NCBI RefSeq assembly: GCF_003206135.1
Contig: NZ_PZJT01000003.1
Location: forward strand, 382,158 to 434,031
Origin: Salinicola salarius
GTDB lineage: Bacteria; Pseudomonadota; Gammaproteobacteria; Pseudomonadales; Halomonadaceae
Length of the DNA: 51,874 bases
Direction of reading: 5' to 3'
In this document: positions 30,612 through 40,640 of the stretch, piece after piece
Layout of the letters: each line of letters begins with the position of its first letter
Position numbering within the stretch: the first letter of the stretch is position 1
Made by a program: the position numbers and the translations under genes
Notes under the pieces: model-generated
Database searches by the model: none
Told to the model about the DNA's origin: nothing
What the model saw: the letters and a program-made list of their open reading frames with translations, nothing else

Positions 30612-30654
30612 AATAACGAAATGCCTGCCCCTACTCTTTGACCAAGGGCAGGCA
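30612..30654 (-). terminator. Terminator-like hairpin between lpxD and fabZ
   Basis: TGCCTGCCC (30622-30630) pairs with GGGCAGGCA (30646-30654), 9 bp, with a 15-base loop. Read on the - strand it is followed by a T-rich ATTTCGTTATTT tail. It lies in the 182-base lpxD-fabZ gap and could limit read-through into fabZ-lpxA. The loop is long for a strong terminator. Confidence 0.5.
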
Positions 30655-30778
30655 CAGGGCGGTAAGACAGCATTCACCCGTGTGGGCGGGCATTATACAG
30701 GCGCACCGGGCGACTGCCAGCTTCGGGGATGTGATCGAAATGGCCCGGAAAGACTTCCCCGGATCCATCAGAGAACCC

Positions 30779-31819
30779 TCAGGCGTCGCGGATATCACGC
30801 TCGAGACGGGTCAATCGCTTGGCGATCTGGTCGAGCTGCTTGAAACGTACCGCGTTCTTGCGCCACTGACTATTCGACATCGAACCGGTGCCGGAAGAGT
30901 AGACACCAGGCTCCAGGATCGAGTTCGTGACCAGGCTCATGCCGGTCACCTGGACGCCATCGGCCAGCGTCAGATGGCCGGAAAGCCCGACCCCGCCGCC
31001 CAGCAGACAGTGACGGCCGACCTTGGTGGAACCGGCGATACCGACACACCCTGCCAGCGCACTGTGATCGCCGATCTGCACGTTGTGGGCGATCTGGACC
31101 TGAGAGTCGATCTTGACCCCATTGCCGATCCGCGTGTCGCCCAGCGCCCCACGATCGATACTCGAGCAGCTGCCGACTTCGACATCGTCGCCCAGAATGA
31201 CGCCACCCAGCTGGGCGATCTTTTCCCACTGCTTGCCGTCGTGGGCGAATCCGAACCCGTCAGCGCCGATGACACAGCCGCTGTGCAGAATGGCGCGCTC
31301 ACCGATGACCACACCGTGATAAAGCGTCACGTTGGCATGCAGCCGGGAGCCACGACCGATCGTGGTATCGGCGCCAATGAAGCACCCTGCGCCGATGACG
31401 CAGTCATCAGCAAGGACGACGCCGGCTTCGATGACACAATGAGCGCCAATTTCGACGCCTTCGCCGAGGGTCGCCTCGGGCGATATCACCACCGTCGCAT
31501 GCACGCCTCGAGAGGCCTGGTTGACCAGCGGATCGAACAGCCGCGACAGCTTGGCGTAGCCCAGATAGGGGTTGTCCAGTTCCAGTCGCGGACAGGGACA
31601 ACTGTCGCCATGAGCCGGATTGACCAGTACGGCACCGGCACGGGTCGTGGACAGATACTTCAGATAAGCCCGATTGGCGAGAAATGCCAGATCCGCCGGA
31701 CCGGCATCGGTCAGCGTCGACAGCCCGCTGACACGCAGGTTCGCGTCACCGACCACGCGAGCGTCGATCCGCTCGGCGAGTTCGCCAAGCGTGTAAGAGG
31801 TAGAAGCATCTCTCTTCAT
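30779..31819 (-). CDS. lpxD: UDP-3-O-(3-hydroxyacyl)glucosamine N-acyltransferase LpxD
   Basis: A 346-residue trimeric beta-helix acyltransferase adding the N-linked acyl chain in lipid A synthesis. Seen: an N-terminal uridine-binding domain (YTLGELAERIDARVVGD), about ten hexapeptide coils, the catalytic histidine region QIAHNVQIGDHS and a C-terminal helix. The start at 31819 (MKRDAS) fits family length; the open frame continues upstream into the skp gene. It is 22 bases after skp. Confidence 0.97.
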   Translation of the reverse strand: MKRDASTSYTLGELAERIDARVVGDANLRVSGLSTLTDAGPADLAFLANRAYLKYLSTTRAGAVLVNPAHGDSCPCPRLELDNPYLGYAKLSRLFDPLVNQASRGVHATVVISPEATLGEGVEIGAHCVIEAGVVLADDCVIGAGCFIGADTTIGRGSRLHANVTLYHGVVIGERAILHSGCVIGADGFGFAHDGKQWEKIAQLGGVILGDDVEVGSCSSIDRGALGDTRIGNGVKIDSQVQIAHNVQIGDHSALAGCVGIAGSTKVGRHCLLGGGVGLSGHLTLADGVQVTGMSLVTNSILEPGVYSSGTGSMSNSQWRKNAVRFKQLDQIAKRLTRLERDIRDA

Positions 31820-31841
31820 GAACGGGCGCCGGTTTGAACCA

Positions 31842-32345
31842 TTAGTTGAGCGAATTGAAGATCTTCGTGACTTCGGAGGTAATATCGAGGCTGTCACCCG
31901 AATAGACCACGGCATCACGATCCACGACCATATCCAGATCGTGCTCGTCGACGACCTTCTGAATCGCCTGATCGAGCTTGGGCTTGGCGCTCTTCAGGTA
32001 CTGCTGCTCGGCCTGCTGCTGCGCCTGGGAAATCTGGCCCCGCAGCTGCTGGAACTGGCCGCCCTTCTGGCGCAGCTGCTGGGTGACCGAGTTCCGCTCG
32101 GACTCGGACATCACGTCCCCATCCTTCTGCAGACGCTGCTGCAGCTGTTGCAGCTCCTGGCTCAACGACTGGGCCTGCTGCTGCTGAGCACTGATCCGGT
32201 TTTTCAGCTGATTCATCGATGCCTGGGCGGAATCGGAAGACATCAGTGCCTCACGCCAATCGAGCACGCCCACTTCCGTCGCCATCGCCGGTACGGAAAC
32301 CATCGTCAGCAAACCGAGCCCGAGAACTCCTGCTATCTTGCGCAT
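31842..32345 (-). CDS. skp: Periplasmic chaperone Skp/OmpH
   Basis: A 167-residue periplasmic holdase for outer-membrane proteins. Seen: a signal peptide (MRKIAGVLGLGLLTMVSVPAMA, about 22 residues; shown in full is slightly beyond a motif and is the cleavage region), then a Gln- and Ala-rich coiled-coil arm (about residues 45-120) with repeated LSQELQQLQQRLQKDG-like heptads, the usual jellyfish-tentacle shape. It sits between bamA and lpxD, the conserved order, 92 bases after bamA. Confidence 0.95.
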   Translation of the reverse strand: MRKIAGVLGLGLLTMVSVPAMATEVGVLDWREALMSSDSAQASMNQLKNRISAQQQQAQSLSQELQQLQQRLQKDGDVMSESERNSVTQQLRQKGGQFQQLRGQISQAQQQAEQQYLKSAKPKLDQAIQKVVDEHDLDMVVDRDAVVYSGDSLDITSEVTKIFNSLN

Positions 32346-32437
32346 ACGGCATCTCCTTGAAACTAGACAGACCAGCTGTCTGAAAATCGGTCTGGACTCA
32401 CGACGCCGCCAGGACGCCGTGAATCCAGGACGTGATA

Positions 32438-34774
32438 TTAGAACGTCTGACCCAGCGAGAACTGGAACACCTGCGGGTCGTCGCCGTCCTTCTCGTTCAG
32501 CGGCTTGGCCACGCTGAACGTCAGCGGCCCGACCGGCGTCAGCCAGGAAAGCCCCAGGCCCACGCTGTAGCGCAGGTCATCGAGATTGACGCCGCTCTCA
32601 CAGCTCGATGTATAGCCATCCGGGACGGCGTAGCAGTCGGTCAGATAAGTATTACCGCCATCGAGGAAAATGCTGGTCTGCAGCGAGCGGCGATCCTCGA
32701 TCCACGGGAACGGATAGATCAACTCGGCAGACCCTTCGACCAGAACGTTGCCGCCCAGCGTATCGTCGTCGCCATCGCCACGCTCCGTCGTCTTCGGCCC
32801 CAGCGTGTTGCCGGTATAGCCGCGCACCGAACCCAGGCCGCCCGAGTAGAAGTTCTCGTAGAACGGATAGGGATCGTTGGAGCCGAGCGTATCGGCATAG
32901 CCCAGGTTACTGCTGAATTTGAGCGACCAGTCGGGATTGAGTTCGAACAGCTTCTGACCACGGTAGCGCAGCTTGTAATACTCCGCATCCGACCCGGGCA
33001 GAGCGGTTTCCAGCGAGACCCGCTGGTAGCTGCCGGCCGTCGGCATGATCCCGCGGTTCAGGTTGTTGCGGGTCCAGCTGGCCGTCAGCTTGTAGTTGAA
33101 GAAGTCCTCGCCCTGATCGTCGGTGTACTGGACGATCTCTGCCGGCGTGTCGTCGTAGGTATCGATCGACAGATTCTCGAGCCCGACACCGAAGTTCAGA
33201 CGTGACAGATCGTTGATCGGATACCCGAAGTTGATGTTGCCGCCGTAGGAGTCGGTCGAGTAGGTCGAGATGTCGGAATCTTCGTAATCGGTCTCGCGAT
33301 AGAAAACGTTATAGCCGCGCGAGATACCGTCGAGCGTCCAGTACGGGTCGGTGAAGCCGAAGTTGATGTTGGTGAACGTGTCGCTTCGCTGCGCACCGAT
33401 GTTGACCCGGTTACCCGTCCCCAGGAAGTTGCTCTGGGACAGCGCCGCGCCGTAGATGACCCCGGCCGTCTGAGAGAAGCCGACGCTTGCGGAAATGGAA
33501 CCGGAGGGCTGCTCCTGAACATTGTAGGTCACGTCCAGCTGATCCGGCTCGCCGGCCACCGGCCGGGTGTCCACGTCCACCTGCTTGAAGAACCCGAGCC
33601 GCTCGAGACGCTGACGCGACTGCGAAATCTGATCGGTCGAGGCTGGCGCCCCTTCCATCTGGACCATTTCACGACGCAGCACTTCGTCCTGGGTCGTGGT
33701 GTTGCCTTCGAAGTTGATACGGCGAACGTACGCACGGCGGCCTGGATCGACACGGAAGGTGATGTCCACGGTGTCGCCCGCTTCGTCCACGGTCGGCACC
33801 GCCTGGATGTCGGCGAAGGCAAAGCCCTCGGCACCGAGTTTCTGACGTAGCGCTTCCGAGGATTCGGTCAGCTTGCTCTGGGAGAAATATTCACCCGACT
33901 TGGCCGTCACCAGCGAGCGCGCCGTCGACTCGTCGATCTTCAGATCACCATCGAAGCTGATCTCGTCGAGCTTGTAGCGCTTGCCTTCATCGACATTGAT
34001 GGTGACGAAGATCCGCGACTTGTCAGGGCTGATCGACACCTGGGTCGAGGTGATCGCGAAGTTGACGTAACCGCGATCGAGATACCAGGAACGCAGCGTC
34101 TCCAGGTCGCCAGACAGCGCTTCACGGGAATATTCGTCATCGGAGAACCAGCCGAAGAACCAGCCCGGCTTGTCCTCGAGCTGGAACAGATCGCTCAGGG
34201 TATCGTCGTCATAGGCTTCGTTGCCGACGACGTTGATCTGGCGAATCTTCGCCACTTCCCCCTCGTTGATATCGATGTTGACGCGAACCCGGTTACGCTC
34301 GAGCTGTTCGACCGAAGTCTTGATGTTCGAGCTGTAACGCCCCTGAGACTGATAGAGCCGTTCGAGTTCTCGCTGCATCTCCTCCAGCGTTGAACGCTGC
34401 AGCACCTGACCTTCGGCCAAGCCGGCGTCGGTCAGCCCCTTGCGCAGGTCATCGTCGGAAATCTGCGAGTTGCCTTCGATATTGATCTCGGCAATGGATG
34501 GCCGCTCGACCACGTTGACGATCAGCACGTCGTTATCGCGGGACAATCGAATGTCATCGAACAACCCGGTGTCGAACAGCTGCTGGGCAGCCTCGCCCAG
34601 CTGTTGCTCATCGACCGTCTGGTCGGCGCTAACGGGGAAAGCGTTGAAAACGGATGCGGCCGAGACGCGCTGCAGCCCCTCTACACGAATATCCGAAATC
34701 TCAAAAGGTGCCGCCAGCGCAACGGGAGAGCTGGCCAGCAGTAGTCCTGCCAATCCGATGGTCTTGAGTTTCAT
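32438..34774 (-). CDS. bamA: Outer membrane protein assembly factor BamA
   Basis: A 778-residue Omp85 protein that inserts beta-barrel proteins into the outer membrane. Seen: a signal peptide (MKLKTIGLAGLLLASSPVALA), five POTRA domains up to about residue 420 (first: FEISDIRVEGLQRVS), and a 16-strand barrel with the VRGY loop motif (GSVRGYTGNT) and a C-terminal phenylalanine beta-signal (QFSLGQTF). The start at 34774 provides the signal peptide; an upstream in-frame extension is not homologous. It has its own strong promoter candidate at 34821-34848. Confidence 0.98.
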   Translation of the reverse strand: MKLKTIGLAGLLLASSPVALAAPFEISDIRVEGLQRVSAASVFNAFPVSADQTVDEQQLGEAAQQLFDTGLFDDIRLSRDNDVLIVNVVERPSIAEINIEGNSQISDDDLRKGLTDAGLAEGQVLQRSTLEEMQRELERLYQSQGRYSSNIKTSVEQLERNRVRVNIDINEGEVAKIRQINVVGNEAYDDDTLSDLFQLEDKPGWFFGWFSDDEYSREALSGDLETLRSWYLDRGYVNFAITSTQVSISPDKSRIFVTINVDEGKRYKLDEISFDGDLKIDESTARSLVTAKSGEYFSQSKLTESSEALRQKLGAEGFAFADIQAVPTVDEAGDTVDITFRVDPGRRAYVRRINFEGNTTTQDEVLRREMVQMEGAPASTDQISQSRQRLERLGFFKQVDVDTRPVAGEPDQLDVTYNVQEQPSGSISASVGFSQTAGVIYGAALSQSNFLGTGNRVNIGAQRSDTFTNINFGFTDPYWTLDGISRGYNVFYRETDYEDSDISTYSTDSYGGNINFGYPINDLSRLNFGVGLENLSIDTYDDTPAEIVQYTDDQGEDFFNYKLTASWTRNNLNRGIMPTAGSYQRVSLETALPGSDAEYYKLRYRGQKLFELNPDWSLKFSSNLGYADTLGSNDPYPFYENFYSGGLGSVRGYTGNTLGPKTTERGDGDDDTLGGNVLVEGSAELIYPFPWIEDRRSLQTSIFLDGGNTYLTDCYAVPDGYTSSCESGVNLDDLRYSVGLGLSWLTPVGPLTFSVAKPLNEKDGDDPQVFQFSLGQTF

Positions 34775-34820
34775 GCAATCAATCGCTTCTGTGGGGTCCG
34801 CCCGCGTATCGAACAGGCAC

Positions 34821-34848
34821 CTTATACATTTCTCCCTATGACTGACAA
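34821..34848 (-). promoter_or_regulatory. Sigma70-like promoter for bamA
   Basis: On the - strand TTGTCA (34848-34843, 5 of 6) is followed after 16 bases by TATAAG (34826-34821, 5 of 6). Transcription would begin near 34814, about 40 nt before the bamA start. It lies in the 174-base rseP-bamA gap, so bamA-skp-lpxD can be expressed apart from the upstream genes. I found no sigmaE-type motif. Confidence 0.72.
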
Positions 34849-34948
34849 GCTCACGGCTTGCCACTCATGGGGTCTTCCCGTGCGCCGACGTTCTCGGCGC
34901 TGACCGCTAACGGCATCCCGTCGCTAGCGTCGCATCAAATCCCTGTCA

Positions 34949-36304
34949 TCACAGTCGCATCAGATCGAAGTAGAGCGCCATCATCATCAGGCACCCGACC
35001 AGCGCGACGCCGACGCGCAGACCCAGCGCCTGAGCGGTTTCCGACACCGGCTTGCCGCGAACCAGCTCGATCAGGTAATAGGCCAGATGCCCCCCATCGA
35101 GTACCGGGATCGGCAACAGGTTCAGTACCCCCAGGCTGATCGACAGATAAGCCAGGAAGCCGATGAATGTCTCGACCCCGCTGCGTGCCGAATCTCCGGC
35201 AATGCGAGCAATGGTGATCGGCCCCGACAGGTTCGAAGGCGATATCCAGCCGACGATCATCTTGCGGATCGAGTCCGCTGTCAGCCAGGTCATCTCGCCC
35301 GTCTTGGTCACTGCCTGCCCGATCGCCTCGATCGGACCATAGCGAATCTCGCGGCGATAGGACTCAGGCCACTCGACTGCCTGTGATGCGGCGCCGACGT
35401 AACCGATATCCCCACCATCTTCGGCCTGCCTCGACTCGGGTCTCAGCGTGATGCTGCGTGTCACGCCGTCTCGCTCGACATCCAGTGACAGGTCGGCACC
35501 GGGATGGCTTCGAACGACGTCGACGAACGCCACCCAATCGGCAACCGGTTCGCCGTCGACGCTGACGATCCGATCGCCCGCTTCCAGTCCGGCACGGCTC
35601 GCCGGGCTATCCTCGAGCACGCGCCCCAGCGTTGCCGGAACTTCAGGGCGCCACGGGGTAATGCCGAGTGACGACATCGGCTGCGGCGGATCCTGACGCA
35701 CCAGCCACTGCTGCACCGGCACGGCATGCGTTCGCGTCGCGCCACCCGAGGGATCACGAGTCGTGAACTGCAGCTCGCCATCGGCGCCGATGGTCGCGAT
35801 CAGCTGCAGATTGACCTCGTTCCACGATGGTGTCTCGTGGCCCTCGACACTGACGATCTCCTGCCCGCTGCGCAAGCCGCCCTGGAACGCGGGCGAATCC
35901 GGCGCCACGTCGCCGATCACCGGCGCTACCGTGGTCGACCCATAAACGAAAAGTGCCCAGTAGGCCACCAGTGCCAACAGGAAATTGGCAATCGGCCCCG
36001 CTGCCACGATCGCGATCCGGGCCCAGACGCTCTTGCGATTGAAAGCGCGATCGAGTTCTTCCGGCGCTACCGGCCCCTCGCGTTCGTCGAGCATCTTGAC
36101 ATAACCACCCAACGGAATGGCAGCGATGGCATATTCCGTGCCCTGCCGATCGAAGCGCGACCACAGCGGCTTGCCGAAACCGACCGAGAAACGGAGCACC
36201 TTGACGCCACAACGACGGGCCACCCAGAAATGCCCGAACTCGTGAAACGTGATCAGCAGACCGAGTACGACGATGACCGCCAGTACGTTCTGGATCGTAT
36301 CCAT
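34949..36304 (-). CDS. rseP: RIP metalloprotease RseP
   Basis: A 451-residue site-2 protease that cleaves anti-sigma factors within the inner membrane. Seen: the zinc motif HEFGH near residue 22, two PDZ domains (about 115-185 and 205-280) with GLRSGQEIVSVEGH and GLEAGDRIVSVDGE, and the second active-site motif LNLLPIPVLDGGHL near residue 390. Substrates are not visible; the anti-sigma factor at 13679 is a single-span protein and a possible client. Its start overlaps the dxr stop by one base. Confidence 0.97.
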   Translation of the reverse strand: MDTIQNVLAVIVVLGLLITFHEFGHFWVARRCGVKVLRFSVGFGKPLWSRFDRQGTEYAIAAIPLGGYVKMLDEREGPVAPEELDRAFNRKSVWARIAIVAAGPIANFLLALVAYWALFVYGSTTVAPVIGDVAPDSPAFQGGLRSGQEIVSVEGHETPSWNEVNLQLIATIGADGELQFTTRDPSGGATRTHAVPVQQWLVRQDPPQPMSSLGITPWRPEVPATLGRVLEDSPASRAGLEAGDRIVSVDGEPVADWVAFVDVVRSHPGADLSLDVERDGVTRSITLRPESRQAEDGGDIGYVGAASQAVEWPESYRREIRYGPIEAIGQAVTKTGEMTWLTADSIRKMIVGWISPSNLSGPITIARIAGDSARSGVETFIGFLAYLSISLGVLNLLPIPVLDGGHLAYYLIELVRGKPVSETAQALGLRVGVALVGCLMMMALYFDLMRL

Positions 36305-37515
36305 CACGCCCGCCCCTCCTGGAAAGACCGTTGACGCAGCAAACGCTCGGCCAACTGCCGTGCTCGTGCATCCTCGCACAATACCACGTCGAGCGAATCC
36401 GCCGCGCGCACCTCGGTCGCCTCCAGGGTCGCCTGCACCAGACGGGCGATACCCAGGAAAGAGAGCTTTCCATCGAGGAACGCCTGCACCGCCACTTCAT
36501 TGGCAGCATTGAGACTCGCCGGTGCCGTTCCGCCTGCCGTCATGGCTTCCCGCGCCAGTCGCAGGCAGGGGAAGCGCGCTTCGTCCGGGGCTTCGAAATC
36601 GAGCCGGGATACCGCGAACAGATCGAGCGGCTCGACCCCGGCTTCGACCCGCGCCGGCCAGGCCAGACCATAGGCGATCGGTGTCCGCATGTCCGGATTT
36701 CCCATCTGCGCCAGCACCGTGCCGTCGACATAACCGACCATCGAATGAACGATGCTTTGTGGATGAACCACCACCTCGACCTGATCGGGTCCCGCATCGA
36801 ACAGCCAGCAGGCCTCGATCAATTCGAGCCCCTTGTTCATCAAGGTCGCGCTGTCCACCGATATCTTGCGGCCCATCGACCAATTGGGATGAGCACAGGC
36901 CTGATCCGGCGTCACCGCCTCCAGAGCCTCCCGCGACCACTCCCGGAACGGCCCGCCCGAGGCGGTCAACAGTAACCGCGACACGCCGTGGCGAGACAAC
37001 CCGCCACGATGCTGCATAGGAAGACACTGATAGATGGCATTATGTTCCGAGTCGATGGGCAAAAGAGTCGCGCCATGACGCGACACGGCATCCATGAACA
37101 GCCCGCCGGACATCACCAGCGCTTCCTTGTTGGCCAGCAGCACGCGCTTGCCGGCTTCCACGGCTGCCAGCGTCGGCAGCAATCCCGCCGCCCCGATGAT
37201 CGCCGCCATCACCGTATCGGCCTCGGCGGCACGCGCCACGTCCAATAGCGCGGCCTCTCCATGGTCGACATCGACATCACCACGCCCGGCTTCGTGCAAC
37301 TTCGCTCGCAGCCATTCGGCATCGCTCTCCGTGCCGATCACCGCTCGGGCCGGGGCAAAACGCAAACAGATATCGAGCAGCGACTCGCGCGAACGATGCG
37401 CGGTCGCCGCATAGAGTTCGTAAGCGTCGGGGTGTTGAGAGATCACGTCCAGCGTGCTGCGACCGATGGAACCGGTTGCACCCAGCAGGGTGATCTTGCG
37501 AGAAGATGAGGGCAT
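36304..37515 (-). CDS. dxr: 1-deoxy-D-xylulose 5-phosphate reductoisomerase
   Basis: A 403-residue NADPH-dependent enzyme making 2-C-methyl-D-erythritol 4-phosphate in the MEP isoprenoid pathway. Seen: the NADPH motif [42 protein letters not shown] with metal ligands, LTASGGPFR and [23 protein letters not shown] (in part). It lies seven bases after cdsA and overlaps rseP. Confidence 0.98.
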   Translation of the reverse strand: MPSSSRKITLLGATGSIGRSTLDVISQHPDAYELYAATAHRSRESLLDICLRFAPARAVIGTESDAEWLRAKLHEAGRGDVDVDHGEAALLDVARAAEADTVMAAIIGAAGLLPTLAAVEAGKRVLLANKEALVMSGGLFMDAVSRHGATLLPIDSEHNAIYQCLPMQHRGGLSRHGVSRLLLTASGGPFREWSREALEAVTPDQACAHPNWSMGRKISVDSATLMNKGLELIEACWLFDAGPDQVEVVVHPQSIVHSMVGYVDGTVLAQMGNPDMRTPIAYGLAWPARVEAGVEPLDLFAVSRLDFEAPDEARFPCLRLAREAMTAGGTAPASLNAANEVAVQAFLDGKLSFLGIARLVQATLEATEVRAADSLDVVLCEDARARQLAERLLRQRSFQEGRA

Positions 37516-37522
37516 CAGCGTG

Positions 37523-38323
37523 CTATCCCAGCCAGGGGAGGATCAAAGCGAAGAGCGGAACGGCAGCGGTCAGACTATCGATACGGTCGAGAATGCCACC
37601 GTGACCCGGTAGCAGACGACTGGAATCCTTCAGGCCACGAAAGCGCTTGAGCATGCTTTCGAGTAGATCCCCGATGACGGAAATGAACGCGACGACCAGC
37701 GCCACGGCCAGCAAGGCCAGCGTCTGACGACTGTCGAGCGAGAGCCACGCAGAGTAGATGAAGACCAGGATTGCCACGGCTACCCAGCCACCATAGACGC
37801 CTTCCCAGGACTTGCCCGGGCTGACGTGCGGCGCCAGCTTGCGGCGGCCGAAGCGACGACCGGCGAAATACGCGCCGATGTCTGCCACCCAGACCAGCAG
37901 CAGCACGAACAGCAGCCACTCGCTACCGTCCTGCCGCAACTGGTAGAGCCCGACCCAACAAGGCAACAGCACCCAGGCTCCCATGCCAAGGCGCAGCGCC
38001 GGCGGCTGCCATTGTTCAGTCTTCTGGGGATAGCGCGAAACCCACCAGGCGTTGATCGACCAGCCCATGGCGCCGATCCATAGTGGCCAGCGATCCAGCA
38101 TCCAATCCGCCCACCAGGCAATCAACAGCAACAGCCCGAGGCCGGCGGTGTAGAGCAGCCGCGACTTGACGTCATCGAACCCGGCGAGACGCGCCCACTC
38201 CCACGCCCCAAGTAGCAGCACCAGGGCGGTAAACGTCGCAAAGCCGCCCCCCGACAACCCGAACAGGCCACCGAGTGCCAGAGGCGCCAATACCAGCGCC
38301 GTCAGTATGCGCTGCTTAAGCAC
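37523..38323 (-). CDS. cdsA: Phosphatidate cytidylyltransferase CdsA
   Basis: A 266-residue polytopic inner-membrane enzyme forming CDP-diacylglycerol. Seen: multiple hydrophobic helices and the C-terminal signature [30 protein letters not shown] block (residues 215-240) ending ILDRIDSL, characteristic of CdsA. The start is GTG at 38323 and overlaps the uppS stop by eight bases, indicating coupling. Confidence 0.96.
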   Translation of the reverse strand: MLKQRILTALVLAPLALGGLFGLSGGGFATFTALVLLLGAWEWARLAGFDDVKSRLLYTAGLGLLLLIAWWADWMLDRWPLWIGAMGWSINAWWVSRYPQKTEQWQPPALRLGMGAWVLLPCWVGLYQLRQDGSEWLLFVLLLVWVADIGAYFAGRRFGRRKLAPHVSPGKSWEGVYGGWVAVAILVFIYSAWLSLDSRQTLALLAVALVVAFISVIGDLLESMLKRFRGLKDSSRLLPGHGGILDRIDSLTAAVPLFALILPWLG

Positions 38324-39077
38324 CCTGGGCCTCGATCTGCTGCTGGCTCATGCCGAAACGACGCTGACGTTGCTGAAACGTCTCGAGCGCTGCATCGAAA
38401 GCCGCACCATCGAAATCGGGCCACAGCTCCGGCGCAAACACGAACTCCGCGTAGGCAAGCTGCCATAACAGGAAATTAGAGATTCGTTGCTCCCCACTGG
38501 TGCGAATGCACAGATCGATCGGTGGTTCCTGACTCAGGCATATCTCGCGATCCAGCGCCGTCTCGTCGATGGCATCGGGACTCATCACGCCCTCGGCAAC
38601 CTTGCGCGCCAGGCGCTGTGCGGCGGAAGCGATGTCCCAGCGACCACCGTAATTGGCCGCCACCACGAGATGCATCCCCGTATTGTCGCGGGTCAGTGCT
38701 TCGGCACGACTCATCGACTTCTGCAAAGACGACGAGAAACGCTGACGATCGCCAATGATGCTGAGACGAATGTCGTTCTCGTGGAGCTTTTTCACCTCGC
38801 GCTTGAGCACCAGCATGAAAAGCTCCATCAGCGCGCTGACCTCGGCCGAGGGCCGGCGCCAGTTTTCACTCGAAAAGGCGAAGAGCGTAAGCGTCTCGAT
38901 TCGCTGCTCTGCCGCACGTCGAATGACCGCACGCAGCGATTCGACGCCAGCACGATGTCCTTGCGCGCTGGAAAGCCCTCTGGCGCGCGCCCAGCGATTG
39001 TTGCCGTCCATGATGATCGCCACGTGGCGAGGCATCGGCGACATCGCTTGAACGTCACGCGACTGCATGTCTGTCAT
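38316..39077 (-). CDS. uppS: Undecaprenyl diphosphate synthase
   Basis: A 253-residue cis-prenyltransferase that makes the lipid carrier for peptidoglycan and O-antigen. Seen: HVAIIMDGNNRWARARG near residue 20 with the catalytic aspartate, GHRAGVESLR, LTLFAFSSENWRRP and DLCIRTSGEQRISNFLLWQ with substrate-binding residues. The start at 39077 (MTDMQ) gives the E. coli length; a TTG at 39089 and the ATG at 39068 are alternatives. Confidence 0.97.
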   Translation of the reverse strand: MTDMQSRDVQAMSPMPRHVAIIMDGNNRWARARGLSSAQGHRAGVESLRAVIRRAAEQRIETLTLFAFSSENWRRPSAEVSALMELFMLVLKREVKKLHENDIRLSIIGDRQRFSSSLQKSMSRAEALTRDNTGMHLVVAANYGGRWDIASAAQRLARKVAEGVMSPDAIDETALDREICLSQEPPIDLCIRTSGEQRISNFLLWQLAYAEFVFAPELWPDFDGAAFDAALETFQQRQRRFGMSQQQIEAQGA

Positions 39078-39140
39078 GATAGCTCGCAAGACAGGTGGAC
39101 AGTGGCGCCCGACCCCTGTCGAGCCCGGGCGCCCCGATCC

Positions 39141-39698
39141 TCATACCTGCATCAGGTCGTGTTCCTTGGTTTCCAGGAGCCGATCGATTTCAGCGACGTG
39201 CTTGTCGGTCAGCTTCTGGATTTCCTCTTCGCCGCGGCGCTCCTCGTCTTCGTTGATCTCCTTGTCCTTGAGCAACGTCTTGAGGTCGCCATTGGCGTCA
39301 CGGCGTATGCTGCGGATCGCAACGCGCGCATTCTCGGCCTCGGCACGCGCCTGCTTGATATAGTTGCGGCGCGTTTCCTCGGTCAACGGCGGCATCGGAA
39401 CCCGGATCACGTTGCCCGCCGTGGCAGGATTCAGCCCCAGGTCGGCCATCATGATCGCCTTCTCGACCTTCGGCACCATCGGCCGCTCCCGGGGCGTTAC
39501 CGCCAGAGTGCGAGCGTCTTCGATCGTGATGTTGGCAACCTGGTTGATCGGCATGTTGCTGCCGTAATACTCCACCATCACCGCATCCAGAATGCTCGGG
39601 TGCGCCCGACCGGTACGGATCTTGTGGAAGTTGTTCTGGAGCGCTTCCAGGCTCTTCTTCATGCGCGCGCTAGCGTCTTTCTTGATATCGTCGATCAT
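39141..39698 (-). CDS. frr: Ribosome recycling factor
   Basis: A 185-residue two-domain protein that splits post-termination ribosomes with EF-G. Seen: [20 protein letters not shown] (helical arm), [27 protein letters not shown], the hinge region and the C-terminal helix. It lies 10 bases after pyrH in the conserved rpsB-tsf-pyrH-frr string. Confidence 0.98.
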   Translation of the reverse strand: MIDDIKKDASARMKKSLEALQNNFHKIRTGRAHPSILDAVMVEYYGSNMPINQVANITIEDARTLAVTPRERPMVPKVEKAIMMADLGLNPATAGNVIRVPMPPLTEETRRNYIKQARAEAENARVAIRSIRRDANGDLKTLLKDKEINEDEERRGEEEIQKLTDKHVAEIDRLLETKEHDLMQV

Positions 39699-39708
39699 GT
39701 CCTAAACC

Positions 39709-40482
39709 TCAATCAATCAGCGTGCCTTCTCGCCCACCGACTACCAGATTCAACAGCGCCCCAGGCTTGGTCATGTCGAAGACGCGAACCGGCATGTCAT
39801 GGTCCCGTACCAGGCAGATGGCGGTCAAATCCATGACGCCAAGCTTCTGGTCCAGCACGTCATCGTAGCCCAAACGCTCGTACTTGACGGCTTCCGGATG
39901 CTTGACCGGATCCTTGTCATAGACACCATCGACCTTGGTTGCCTTGACCACCACATTGGCGTCGATCTCGATGCCTCGCAGACAGGCAGCAGAGTCGGTC
40001 GTAAAGAAGGGGTTACCCGTACCGGCGGAGAAGATGACCACGTCACCGGACGTGAGATAGCGAATCGCGGTACGCCGATCATAGTGCTCGACGACACCGC
40101 TCATGGGGATTGCCGACATCACCCGCGAACGAATGTTGGAGCGCTCCAGCGCATCGCGCATCGCCAGTGCGTTCATCACCGTGGCCAGCATGCCCATATG
40201 ATCGCCGGTGACCCGTTCCATGCCCGCCGCATGCAACGCCGCACCCCGAAACAGGTTGCCGCCGCCGATCACGATTCCGACCTGAACACCGATGCCCACC
40301 AGTTGACCAATTTCCAGCGCCATGCGATCGAGCACCTTGGGATCGATGCCAAAGTCCTGCTCACCGGTCAGCGCTTCACCTGACAACTTCAGCAATATGC
40401 GCTTGTACTTTGACTTATCGCCACGTTCAGACTTATCGCCACGCTCGTTGGGCTTGTTGGGTCGATCGATGACTTCAGGCAT
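39709..40482 (-). CDS. pyrH: Uridylate kinase PyrH, with an extended repeat-bearing N-terminus
   Basis: A 257-residue UMP kinase of the amino-acid kinase family. Seen: [12 protein letters not shown] near residue 27, [33 protein letters not shown], and [15 protein letters not shown]. The start ATG at 40482 has AGGAGA upstream. Compared with the E. coli enzyme there are about 17 extra N-terminal residues containing a tandem [12 protein letters not shown] (residues 13-24), encoded by an 18-bp direct repeat at 40412-40447. The catalytic core appears intact. Confidence 0.97.
   Translation of the reverse strand: MPEVIDRPNKPNERGDKSERGDKSKYKRILLKLSGEALTGEQDFGIDPKVLDRMALEIGQLVGIGVQVGIVIGGGNLFRGAALHAAGMERVTGDHMGMLATVMNALAMRDALERSNIRSRVMSAIPMSGVVEHYDRRTAIRYLTSGDVVIFSAGTGNPFFTTDSAACLRGIEIDANVVVKATKVDGVYDKDPVKHPEAVKYERLGYDDVLDQKLGVMDLTAICLVRDHDMPVRVFDMTKPGALLNLVVGGREGTLID
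40412..40447. repeat. 18-bp tandem repeat inside the pyrH 5' coding region
   Basis: GACTTATCGCCACGTTCA (40412-40429) is followed directly by GACTTATCGCCACGCTCG (40430-40447); 16 of 18 positions match. It encodes two ERGDKS units without disturbing the frame. Confidence 0.9.
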
Positions 40483-40555
40483 GACGCTCTCTCCTGGTTT
40501 GACGAGTCGGGTTCGGCAGGTCATGACAGATGCACTTCTCATCTGCCGGATACGC

Positions 40556-40583
40556 GATGGCGTGCGCTTTCGCGCACGCCATC
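40556..40583 (-). promoter_or_regulatory. Perfect 12-bp hairpin between tsf and pyrH
   Basis: GATGGCGTGCGC (40556-40567) pairs with GCGCACGCCATC (40572-40583) around a TTTC loop. On the - strand no T run follows, so it is not a standard terminator; it may be a processing or stability hairpin at the tsf 3' end or the pyrH leader. Confidence 0.6.
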
Positions 40584-40640
40584 AATGGGGCCAGATCAGA
40601 CGATGATACCTGACCCTCGGCCCCAGGCATTACAGGAAAC

